Assembly (NCBI RefSeq): GCF_022605725.1
Contig: NC_065554.1
Coordinates: forward strand, 26,183,100 to 26,247,099
DNA from: Anthonomus grandis grandis
Taxonomy: Eukaryota; Arthropoda; Insecta; Coleoptera; Curculionidae
DNA length: 64,000 bases
Direction: 5' to 3'
Shown piece by piece: positions 35,961 to 48,100 of this stretch; the stretch's first letter is position 1, and each line of letters opens with the position of its first letter. The notes under the pieces were generated by a model. That model was not told the origin of the DNA and searched no databases. It saw only the letters and a list, made by a program, of their open reading frames with translations. The translations under genes were made by a program, and so were the position numbers.

Positions 35961-36413
35961 AATGTGACTAAAAATGTTGATGTGCAGCGCACTTTTTGTC
36001 CTCGTCTGCCGCGGCCTTAGCCCTCATTTTTTTATCTGCCATTTTGTAAATGACTTTTGGAATGTTTAAACTTTAAAATACAATAATTGGAATTCATGTA
36101 CCTTATGATTTTTTTTTAAATTAATTTTTGCAATCTTTAGCTCAGTCTGCCGGCGAGTTAGCCCCTCACAAAATGTCTGCCAATTTTTTTCAACTTTCTC
36201 AAATATATAACAAAACTTTTCCCGTACATAGAATCCCTGTACCTTATGAATTTTTTCCCACCCAAAATTCACCCCTTTCACTGCGTATCCCCCCTTTGCG
36301 CCCCAGTTTTGCAATGACAGACATTCATTTTTATATGCGTCTACACTAATACTATTATTTTTAATATAAATTAGCCATGTACCTGATGCGGGCACTTTCA
36401 TGTAGCCAGCTCT
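35961..36413. repeat. right inverted terminal repeat of the nuclease element
   Basis: Mirror of 32491-32945. Its inner edge is at the AATGTGACTAAAAATGTTGA block and its outer edge at CCAGCTCT. Confidence 0.85.
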
Positions 36414-39135
36414 TAGACTATTACATACATAATTAGCTATTTTAGTTTTAACATTATGTAGAAATCTAGAAATCAAAAATAGAAAAATGAGTTGCATAAT
36501 GCATACCTTATATTCGAAAAACAGCTATAAAAACGTTTATCGGACGGTCGAGTATCGAGTCCGAAACATGGCATGATTTTCCGAACAGGCGAGACATCGA
36601 GCGGATGAATTCACCGAATTTTCAATTCATCCGAATCAATATCGTCCGGATTTTTACAACACTAACGAGAACTCACCTTTGAGACTTGACAGCTAGTAGT
36701 TGCTATGGTTAGAAAGGGCGGCACCACCGACCTTGGAACAGCTGATATTGACGTAACCGAAAATCATGCGACATGCCTGTATAACGTTGAAACAGGCAAC
36801 ACAGATTATTTCCGTTTCGTTAAAAGGGGGTTTTTGTTACAGACGAATGCAATTGCGAAATGAATGAATACTGGCCATAAATTGACAAAGAAATGAATGC
36901 AACATTTTCATTCATTAACCTAAACCTTCTAAAAAAACTAAGGACATCCATGCCATAGAGATAATTAGTCCAAAATCAATGACATCAATGTTTTCCTCAA
37001 ATATAACTTCTAATAATACAGGTCATGTATAGGATTAGCATACTTAATCTTTTCTGTAACAGTAGAAATTCTAATTGTAAATAGAATTCTAATTGTAAAT
37101 TTCTTTAAAACATGTTAACTATTTTTATCCTAAATAGATGTTCACATACCTACCTTATTCACTTTAAAGATGAGATACAAACACGGTCAGTTTTTTTCGA
37201 AACTATAATAAGCAAATAGAAAATGTGTTAAATTAGGACTGTTTTTTGTTTCCATGTTCAGCCAAGTCCTCCATTTATTACTGGGTTTCAGAAATTAAAC
37301 AAAAAATATTCACAAAATGTAGCAAATAATGCACAAGTTGTACAATAAAAATTATCATTTATACTAGTTTGTTAAAACATTAACTAAAATATAAAAATTT
37401 GTCCAAATTGGACAAAGTAAAAAGTTAATTTAATTAGGAATTTTGCTGTATAAAGAACAAAGTTTGTAAGGTAGAATCTATATAGTGTTACAATTCAATA
37501 AAAAAGTAATAAAATTACCAAAGAATTACCTTCTACTCAATGCACCACTAATTAAATTAGTACATTAAATAACTATCAACAAATTGGCAATGAAAGAGCG
37601 AAAAGTAAATATGTTAAAAGTAAAATTTACCAGAGTTACCATTTTTCCATTTGCCTTTGAAAATTTCACAAAGTTCAAAATTTGTATAGAATCCCAAATT
37701 GCTTATGCATTTGGGATTCATCAGGAAACTGGTGAAATTACTCTTCTCTCAGGTTTAGCATCAGCTTTAGAGTAAGTTTTGACATTGAGAGTGTCAAAAA
37801 GTCTGTACAGAAACAAGATGACGCATATTAAGCTACACTGGGTAATTTATTTTGTTCTCCCATTTAGGACCCTATGGTATTACTAAAGACCTTGGTGCAG
37901 TTTTTATTACGTTGTCGGCTGCTCTATGTGACTAAAATAGGGTCAGTTCTTCATAATCATGGTCTGAAAGAAGACTTTTTTAAATGTGAAAAAAAAAGCG
38001 TAAAAAAAAAGTGTAAGGCGGTCGCTGTTATGAAAATTTTGATATACTCGCATTCGAACATGACCTACATGAAGTAAATTGCCAAAAAAATAAAATCTTG
38101 CCAATTCATGATATTGACGAAAAAATTATACTTAATGAAACTCTTTTAGTTCTTTTCTATTAAAATCCTAAGCCAGACAACGAAGACTATAGTAACTAAT
38201 TTTTTGGGTTTTTTGAGTTACTATAATGCGGCACATGTATTTACTAAAAGCTTTGCCGAGGAAAAATATGGTATGTCTAAAGGCTAAAGGCAGAGGTTAG
38301 GCAACCAAAAAAGCTGCCATTAAATTACATAACACATAAGAATGTCTTATGTGTTATGTGCATAAAATATCGTAAGTCATTTTTGGCTGTAAAATACAAC
38401 GAACTATATTATCTCGATTTACTATACTTAAACAGGTGCTCAATTCCCATGAAGACTATAATATATCGAGTTGCTATAGTATTCGACGTAAATATTGTTG
38501 GTAGGTAAAACTTACTATAATTTTATTGTGTACCGGTTTTGAGGTTGTCACTGTTGTTGCAGGTTGCAATATTGAGTATCGTGTACGTATTTATTTTGTT
38601 TTAGGAGTTCAAGAGGGAAAAAAATATTGGAACTGCTGAAATCACCTAGGCAAATTGTCAAGAATCGTACACAAAGTAATTTAGAAAAAAAACAAAAAAA
38701 ACATAAAAACAACAGAGATATTTGCTCTTAAGCACTTTACTATCGAAATTATCTGGTTTTCTTAAAATTTTACTCTCTTTTTTAGAAATCTATGGCAAAC
38801 TCAGTAGTCCTTTTACCACTTACAAAAAATTTGGAAACATTTAAAATATTTTTTTGAAGCAACGTACAGAAGTTTCTGACTTCTTGATAAAAAAAAATTA
38901 ACGCATTCCAAGTATGTTAATAAGAAATACGTAATCGTCTATACATAATATTTCTTTAATTTACTCACTTTGCAATATATACACAGCAAATACTCACTTA
39001 AAACCTAAAACCTGAACTCTGGGAAAATAAATATTTTGTACTAAAAGAAAATAGTAAACAAGAAGGAAAAAGACACTAACCGGAAACAACTACAACCGGA
39101 AACTGCTTGAATCATACACCAAAAAAGAAAAAGTC
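36414..39135. other. intergenic stretch downstream of ZC3H10
   Basis: No gene was recognised. A CpG-rich segment (36540-36655) resembles those at 30.6 and 32.3 kb. Several short frames lack family resemblance. A perfect hairpin lies at 38327-38359. Repeats of ACTATAGTAACT and its inverse lie at about 38187-38225. Confidence 0.5.
38327..38359. repeat. perfect 15-bp hairpin with 3-base loop
   Basis: ACATAACACATAAGA, then ATG, then TCTTATGTGTTATGT: fully complementary arms. The loop is too short for a typical microRNA. It may be the centre of a small palindromic element. Confidence 0.8.
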
Positions 39136-42100
39136 TTAGTGCGCCAACGGATGATTCAAACTCTGCTGCGTCATAATCGGATAAGAAACCATCGGTTGGG
39201 TCGCGTTCGACATCGCTATCGCCTGCGACGTATTGATCGCCGTGATCTGATTGGTCCGGTGCAGTTCGATCTGTTGCTGCGTGGACGCGGCGAGATTTTG
39301 CTGCGCGGCGATCAATTGTTGCGCGGGGACGGTCAGATGTTGGGGCGCGGTCGCAGCCAATGCGAGTTGCTGCGCCTGCGAGGTCAACTGTTGCGTGGTG
39401 TTGGCCAGGGCCAACTGTTGAGCCTGCGACGTCAACTGTTGATTGGTCAACTGGTGGGTCTGGGGGTTACTGGCCAGGGCGAGTTGCTGCGGTTGACCGG
39501 CCGCGTTCGCCAACGTCAGTTGCTGATTGGAGGTGGCCAAGGCCAATTGTTGGCCGGGGTTTGTCGTGACTGAAACAAAGTTTTATCTTTAATTTATTTA
39601 CTTCATATATTTACATACATAATATAATGCATAACATAGACATACGAGAGTTTCGATTTCGATATTATAAAAAAATAAACACTAACCATTAAAAAAAAAA
39701 AGAACCACAACAACAAAATATCCAAATGAATACACATCATCCTACCCCCAGCCTTAATTCACTTACACAAAAATCTAGCCTAGACGAGTTTTTTAAGTTT
39801 TGTGCTATTTTCAAAAAGAAAGTTTTTAAATAATTTTTAAATGTTTTGAAATTATAAACACTCTTGATGTTGTTTGGAATTAAATTAAAAATTGTTGGTG
39901 CAAGATACTTAAAAGATCTGTTGTTCAAACTTGTTTTAATTTTTTAAGTAACTAAGTGTTTGTTTACGCAATTTTTGGTACTATAAGAACGCATTACATA
40001 ATTGTTTTTTTCGTTTTTCTTTTTAGGCAGCATAGGTACCATTAAAAAAAAATCCCTAGAGTTTGTTAAGTAGAGCTTATATTTTTCCCACACAAATTTT
40101 AATATATAGTTCTGCACTACCTTTCAGGAAGTTAAAGAGTTTTGATAAAGATCTCTCCATACAGCAAAAAAAAATATTCTTTTTTAGTAGAATATCAACA
40201 AGTCTATCTTATCAATCTAAATTAATGGTTTATAATACTATCATTCAACCACATTTTGACTTTTGTGCCTCAGTGCAGTATTTATTTAATATAAACCAGA
40301 CTAACAGACTTCAGAAACTTCACAATCGGGGCATGAGGGTGATATTAAATGCACACCCCCTTACACCAATATCCTTTATGCTCAACACTCTAAATTGGTT
40401 TTCTGTTGAGAGAAGGTTTTGCTTTCTTTCTATGATTTTTACATATAGGATTGTAAATAATTTAGCGCCACCTTATTTCAAACAGTTCATTAATAGATTT
40501 TAATAGTTTTAATTCATTAATAGTTTTAATAGAAATGTCCATGATTACCCTACAAGAAATAGTGATGATATTTTTATTCCAATAGCAAATTTTAGAAGTA
40601 CCATGAATTCTTTGTTTTTTAAGGGTTTTCAAAAATATAATAGTCTTCCTCGAGAAATAAAGGAATCACAATCTCTTGATCGCTTTAAAACTGTTCTAAA
40701 GAATTATATGAATAATATAAATTAATTTGGAAATTGGCGAATTAGGGCAATAAACTAATGTGGTTGGTGGAAATTCATTTATTTGTTTGTTTTTCTTTCA
40801 AGAGGGTGAAATTGTGCTTATTATTATTTTTTATTTATTTTTTTTGTTGTTACCTAGTTAAGTTACTTATTTAGTATAGTTTTGTTTTTATGTATATTAG
40901 ATGTACCTACTTAATAAAGATATATTTCATACAACAATACCATATCTGATAAGTGACTCCACCAAGGCTTTACATACGGGTATTAATAATTTTTTGCATA
41001 AAATTTGCCTTAAGATTATAATATGTTCGTAATAGCTTTCGAATATTCTTAGTTAGATTTAAAATATGCTCGCTTCATTTTAAATGCTTATCCACTGTAA
41101 CACCCAAATATTTAAATTACAGTTTTACCACTAAGCAAAAAACCTTATTTTTACTTTCGACACGTGCTTCGCTAGCGATGTTAGCATCTTCAGGAGAAGA
41201 TTAAAACAAAACTAAAACTACTTAAAAATGACCTTATATACTAATGATAGAGCGGAAAATGCAGTAAAGCATGGCCGAACAAAATCTTAAACAGTAACTA
41301 AAATTTTTAATTGACTATCAGGAATTGGACCTTTATCCCTGTTAAGAATGTTTTTTTGATTTTTGAATATTGCTAAACATTCATATGCATCTAATTTTCT
41401 GTTGTTCTTAAGTAATTTTAAGTTGTCTATCCCTACAAAGTGACCAGTATTTAAAACATGTTCAGGCACACTTGACTTTTCAACTCTTCCATATTTCACA
41501 TGAGCTACATGTTCTTTAAATCTTCCGGGTTGTCCTATGTATGTTTTATTACAATCGTTGCAATTAATCTCATAGACCCCAGATTTTTCATTGGTCTTTA
41601 TTTTACCTTTTGGTTTCCTAAAAGATTTCGTAACTTGGCCGAACTTTGATAGGCCATTCTTAGACATAAGTCTTTGAAAAACCTGTCAAAGCCTCTCGTC
41701 AAGATTGGATTGCATGGTATTGCAACGACAGTTTTCTTATTTTCATCTTGTTGAAATGTGGTACAGTTTTTAAGATTAATTTTAAATCTATGTCTTCTAA
41801 TCAGCTTATCTATAATCTTATCTTCATAATCATTGACCCTAGTAATTGTTTTAATTGATGCTTTTTCTTTATTAAATTACTTGAGGCAATGAGACCAAAT
41901 GATGTTGAAAACAATGGTTAGACTCTAGTTATTAATTTTGATCTAAGAAAGGAAGTTGGTTATTTGTTTCTTGTGCGAAGGTTAATTTAATAGATGTAAA
42001 GCAATTATTGAGTTGTTCTACAAAACTCTCAATATTACATTTGCTTTTATCGAACACGGCAAACACATCATCATCTTAACCAAACTCGTCGAAAGTATTG

Positions 42101-45100
42101 GAATATATTTTTTGCATTTAACTCAAAACAGTTCATGAAGAGCTCAGCTAGGAAGGGAGAGAGTTAATGACCCACGGCTGTGCCTTCCAGTTGATCATAG
42201 TACGAGTTGTTATATTGAAAAATATTTTGCGACATGCAAAGTTTTGTTAATTTAATTATTTCTTGGACATTATCGAAACCATTACTTTCCAAAAGTTCAA
42301 TCAGATATTTCAAAGTTTCTGGTATAGTAATGTTTGGGAACAAAGAAGATACATCGAAAGAAACAAGAATTTCATTTTCACTTAGAATTAAATCACTGAC
42401 TTTTGAAATAACTAAAAAATATTCATAAGGTAATTTTAATGTATCAAATTGCTTTACTAAAACCTTTGAAAAGTTGTAGGTTGGAGATCCAATAGTGGAG
42501 ACAATTGGTCTCATTTTATTGCCAGGTTTATGGATTTTTGGTAAACAATATAATTTTGGAATTGTTGGGTTTAAAGCTTTAAAAAGGGTATAGGTAGGGA
42601 AGATTTTAAAATGTAACACAGATCAGCGTAATATTTAATATACTAATTTGGCAGGTAATGTAAAAAAATAGAGTATAAATATTACTTCAAAAATGTTAAA
42701 CATAGTATAGCATCCTGGGCTATTAGGCATTCACGACGAAACAAATTTATTTAAAATTCAGGTGTTTCTTCTTTTAGTTTTTGGTACGTCGATTAGTATT
42801 GTCACTGTTTTCTATACAGGGTAAGTCAAGTAGAAACTACAGGGTGTCAATTTGAAAACTTCCCACCCCTATTATCTCGAAACGGGTTAGGTTTTTATAA
42901 AATCGCTAGGACACGTCGATTTTATTATCGAGGGGGAACAATTTTTATGCAGAAATCACTTCGCCTCTTTCAACCCCCTACCCCCCAGAACCTCCCTCTC
43001 AAAAATCTTAAATGGCAATAGGGGTTGAGTGATACCTCATTTGAAAGAACTTTTTATTCTCTACATTTTGGCACCTTATTTTTTAAATGTGAGTGCTGCG
43101 TTGCCAAGTTAGGGTTATTTAAACATTGTTAAATTACTTATTAATAAACATTATTCCTGTAGGTGTTTTAATTACGTTAAAGCTATGATTTGCATTGAAA
43201 CATGTTATTTAGATTAATATTATTTTTACTAAACATTTGCATAGCCGTTACAATTATGGTCTTTACAAAAGCACACCTAAAATTTATTTTATTAACACAT
43301 CTACTTTAAGAGGTGTTCAAAGTGTTCTCCATTGTTCTCCAAACAAAAATAAAGTCTATTCTCAAATTCTTCCCGAACATTCTGAAATACCTCCTCTGGA
43401 ATAGCCCTACTTGCCTCTGTAATTCTTCTTTTTAAATCTTCGATATCATCAGGCTGAGTTTTGTAAACAACCGATTTTATGTGCCCCCATAAAAAAAAAT
43501 CTAACGGCGTTAAGTCTGGTAACCTAGCAGGCCATTCTATCGGTCCCCTTCTACCAATCCATTGGTTAGGGAATCTGTTATTCAACCACTCCCGCACTGG
43601 CCGAAAATAATGCGGCGTAGTTCCATCTTGCTGAAAGTGTAGTTCGTTTTCTTGCAAAATGTTACCAACTTGATTTTCCAGTTCAGTTGTTATCAAAGGA
43701 TCAATTACATCTTCAAGTAGGTGTAAGTAGAGCTCTCCAGTTAAGTTTTGTTCAATAAACAACGGTCCTATAACAGCATTTCCAAGAATACCGGCCCAAA
43801 CATTAATTTTTTGTGGCCGCTGTGTAGCACCCTCTCTGAAAATGTGGGAATTGTCCTCACTCCAGTATCGACAATTCTGTCTATTGACATGGCCGTTTAG
43901 GAAAAAGGTACATTTATCACTGAAGCAAATGTTGCTTACCACAATTGCACGAGTGTTTATTAAGTTGGACATAATTTCGCAAAACTCTATTCTCCTATCA
44001 AAATCGTCCTCATGAAGTTCCTGTAAAATTTGCATCTTGTACGGATGATATTTATGTAACTGTAATGCTCGTCGTACAGTTTCATGTGACATTCCAGTTA
44101 GACGTGCTACTCTACGGAGAGAATTGGTGGGTTCTGCAACGAATGTTCCCAAAATCTCTACTTGAGCATCTTCGTTTAAAACACGCCGACTTGCCCTTTT
44201 TTTGTTTCCAACTGAACCCGTTTCATTAAATTTAGCTACTACGTCCAAAATGTATCTGTGACTTACATTACAATTAGGATTTCTATTATTAAAAACTTCT
44301 GCCGTTCTTCTTGCGCATCTTCCTTGCTCGCCATAAATAAAAATCATTTCAATTCTTTGCCTAAGCGTGTATACCATAGTAACTAACAATAACACACAAA
44401 TTATCGAAATAAATTTTAACTGATTTAAATACCTAGTGACATTGACTGGTAGGAAAGTTCACTAAATACTATTTTAAATTTCGGATCATATCATCGAACT
44501 GTATTGAGACGAATTCCATTGCAAACGAAAATAAACAAAAAAGAAAAAAAATTAAATGTTTATCTTTCATGACCAAAAGAATTTGTCAGATTGATAAACA
44601 CTTTCAGTGAGAAATGCACCGGTTCGCTTTATGGTCAAACACGTTCCAATAGAAATCATAGCTTCAACGTATTTAAAACACTTACAGGAATAATGTTTAA
44701 TAATAAGTAATTTAACAATGTTTAAATAACCCTAACTTGGCAACGCAGCACTCAAATTTAAAAAATAAGGTGCCAAAATGTAGAGAATAAAAAGTTCTTT
44801 CAAATGAGGTATCACTCACCCCTATTGCCATTTAAGATTTTTGAGAGGGAGGTTCTGGGGGGTAGGGGGTTGAAAGAGGCGAAGTGATTTCTGCACAAAA
44901 ATTGTTCCCCCTCGATAATAAAATCGACGTGTCCTAGCGATTTTATACAAACCTAACCCGTTTCGAGATAATAGGGGTGGGAAGTTTTCAAATTGACACC
45001 CTGTATATCGTCAACTGTATATCAAGACATTTTACAATTCTACGATATATACTGAATATTTTTGTATAACATACAATATCCCTAAAGTCAGCGGTTTATC

Positions 45101-48100
45101 AAATTTAATAAGACTAATGAAACACTAAAAAAAAAATGTATACAATATTAATTGCAACTGATGTTCAATTTATTGTCCATTTACCTTAATGCATTTTTGA
45201 AGTCAGTAAATATTAGGAACCATTATTACATTTTTTGCTTTGCTTTTATAACTCAATGTTGAAAAACTGTAAAGCACATTTGATTTGATGAAAAAATCTA
45301 ATGTGGTTATATCCGGTGACCTTGGTAGCCACTCAATCGCTTCTGTTCGTTCATGCATGACAAACTGTAATCGAGTAGGTTCTAAAATTGGAAACTGTTA
45401 AAAAAATAGTAAGGTCTACTTACCCTCCGACAACTTGTAACCAAAATTTTTGATTTTGAATCAAATGGACAACAAATTAAACATTAGTTGCAATGAATCT
45501 ATAATAATTTTTTATATTGCAATTTCATGTTTGGTTGGTCAGTTACGTCTTATTTGACAAACCATTAACTGTAGCCATATGGTTTGCTATACAAAAAATA
45601 TTCAGAATATATCATAGAAAATAATCTCTTCATAATATAGAAGCTGTTCTATTAAAAAAAAAGGAATGTTGACGCCATAGTTTCTACTTGAGGCACTATG
45701 TCTAGAAATTTTTTATTTCAAAAAACGCGTAATTGACAATATTATACGAAGTATCCAAAAAATAAAAGAAGAACATATAGAACGAATTTTTTTTGCAACC
45801 TATGAGAACTTATTTGGAAAAAAAAGTGTGTTATAAATGAGGTATTAACAAACAAGTACGGTGTATTTTAGGGTTTGGTACTAGCACCACTATTGTGGGC
45901 TTAGTCTAAAATCTGATTAATAAGAAAATGATATTTCACGTTCGCTGATGATACAGCTCCAATGCATGTACATAAGAGATAATGAACAAACAGGTAGTCG
46001 GACTGACATTGTCTTTGTTTTCATACAACACAGAGTGAAGTAGTGTTGTACGAAAACAAAGACAATGTCAGTCCGACTACCTGTTTCTACATTGCCATTG
46101 TATACCACTTTCAAAAACAGATAATGAACAAGATCTGATAGAATATTTGACTAATTACTCTGAGTAAAATATTTTCTTTTAAAAAAAAATAGATATCATA
46201 TACATTTATATTAAAAATTTTAGAGTTATAAAATGTTTAATACCCTATAAGTCTTGAGGCTTGTTAGAATTAATTATATAAAATCCAATTGTGTACATGA
46301 TTTTTAGAAATATATATTGACTAAAAAAAATGATAAAAAATCTCTTCATGACCGAAATAAACAGAACTTACCCAAAATTTGTTGACTCGGTGCCAAAATC
46401 TGAGCGGGTGAGGCGATGCTGACGGTCGGACAACCGGCAATAGACACCGGACTACCGGAAACCGGATTGCGCGTGGTCACGGTGGCCAAACTGACCGGAA
46501 CCGTGGCCACGCTCGCGGTTACCGTCCTGATCATTTGCGGCTGCGTGTTGTTGCTGCTGGTCAACGTGACCGCCGGCATGTTCACGGTGTTGCCGTGCTG
46601 CTGTTTACTGGAGACACGCAGGGTGGCGTTCTGGTCGAGGAGGAATTCGTTTGTGGCGGTCAGGTCTTGCACCTCGAAGAGAATCAAATCAAATCCTTAT
46701 TAGTTAAATACAGCGACATTGGAGCGTCAAAATAATCCAAGAGTTTTTTTTTATGAAAAGGATGTTTAAAGAAGAATAATTTCGAATCCTAAAGCAAGAA
46801 CCACGTTTTAAGATTCTGTGATTTGAAATTGACCTGAATGAGAAGCAAATACTTGAAGCCAATATAGAACAAATGTGTTGTTGTTCATAAAAGTATGGAA
46901 ACATTTTCGTCTAATGAATGTAAATATTGTTAGCTCTGCATTCGCATCTTATCACTTAGTGGGCAAAATACAGTCAGTCAAAATGAAACTCGTACACCTA
47001 TGGTTTTTTATACATCCTGTACAAATACCTCGCCAAATATTTTTAAGTATGTATATCTGAAATCCGTATAATATGTAAAATTTGTTAATCCAAAAGTTTA
47101 AAAAAATTTGCGACAAAAACATTTTTATGGTCAAAATGAAAGCGGTACACCTGATTTACTTTACCATAATTTCCTTGTCTATAGGGTCTAGTTCTTGATA
47201 TTTAGTACAGCCGATACTTTAAAGTCATCATATATGGGGCATCAGCGTGGACAAACAAGTATTTCTGAAGGTAAATTAATCATAAAGCATTGGCAAGATG
47301 GAATCACTACGACAAATCTCTAAAATGGTTCATAGAAGACACTCTACAGTGCAAGGAGTTGTAGATTGTTTTAAGTGAGAGAATAGTTTCAAATAAAGTA
47401 AGTAAAAGCCCTGGAAAAATTTTCAATTCATACGATGAACGTTGGATTCTCAGGCAAGTTGAGAAAAATCCCAAAATATCCGCATCCAAACTGGAAAAAA
47501 AGATCGAAATATATTTGAGGGCCAAATTATGGACCGCCTGGTAAAGTGACTGGAAAAGTTATCCTGCAGGTAACATTAAAAATTGAATTATGAACTTCTT
47601 GTTTGTCTTACCAGCAGAATATTTCTTGCTTACCAGTAGAATAAGTTAACAACAGGAAAAAGCAGCGTATAAAAGGTTTACCACGAAATTTATAACCTCA
47701 TATTTTTCAAAGAGTTGGAACTTGCATAGTTTTGCAAGAAGTTTGTGTATAATATTCTAATTTTTGTTCTTAATCTGTATGAGTATTTTGTGACTTTTCA
47801 TCTGGTTAAAGCTCTCTTTATTTAATATGATAATGCCCGACGTAAGGTTATATGACTGAGAAATGAAAAAAAACATACATCTAAGAGATTCTATATAGGT
47901 GAACGTCAAATTTCAGCCACTATATTCTATCACTTACTATTATCATGATATCTTAAAGGCAGTCATTATTAAAGCAGTGTTATTAAATTATAAATTATTT
48001 CCTCAAAGGTGGTAAGAGGTGTTATGGCTGCACTACCGCCACCAGTTTTAAATATTTCCTGTTTGTTCTTGGCTATTTTTTTCTTAGATCTTTTTTTATA

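Larger units (their letters stand above)
32491..36413 (-). mobile_element. 3.9 kb element with ~455-base inverted repeats and a PIN/XPG-like nuclease gene
   Basis: Both ends carry the same sequence in inverted orientation: 32491-32945 and 35961-36413, starting AGAGCTGGCTACAT on each side, with only scattered differences. The pentamer TAGAC occurs just outside both ends (32484-32488 and 36414-36418) and may be the target duplication, allowing two extra bases on the left. The interior encodes, on the minus strand, a multi-exon protein with zinc-finger-like modules and an acidic nuclease-like domain. No DDE transposase or reverse transcriptase was seen. The high similarity of the arms suggests a fairly recent insertion, though the gene is already broken. 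Confidence 0.8.
42817..45700 (-). mobile_element. older mariner-like element hosting a younger one
   Basis: CAGGGTAAGTCAAGTAGAAA at 42817 is mirrored by TAGTTTCTACTTGAGGCAC at about 45680, the likely ends of a decayed element. Between 45160 and 45400, minus-strand scraps such as 'EAIEWLPRSPDITTLDFFI' match the C-terminal catalytic block of mariner-like transposases. A younger element (42840-45003) is inserted at a TA next to its left end. Right border uncertain. Confidence 0.6.

Noticed and set aside
37584..38077. Two short plus-strand frames (63 and 67 codons)
   Set aside because: No family resemblance, no splice context; low-complexity lysine-rich composition.
39139..39573. Plus-strand 144-codon Arg/Leu-rich frame (and a smaller overlapping one)
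   Set aside because: It is the antisense of the Gln/Ala-rich last exon of ZC3H10; the composition follows from that repeat.
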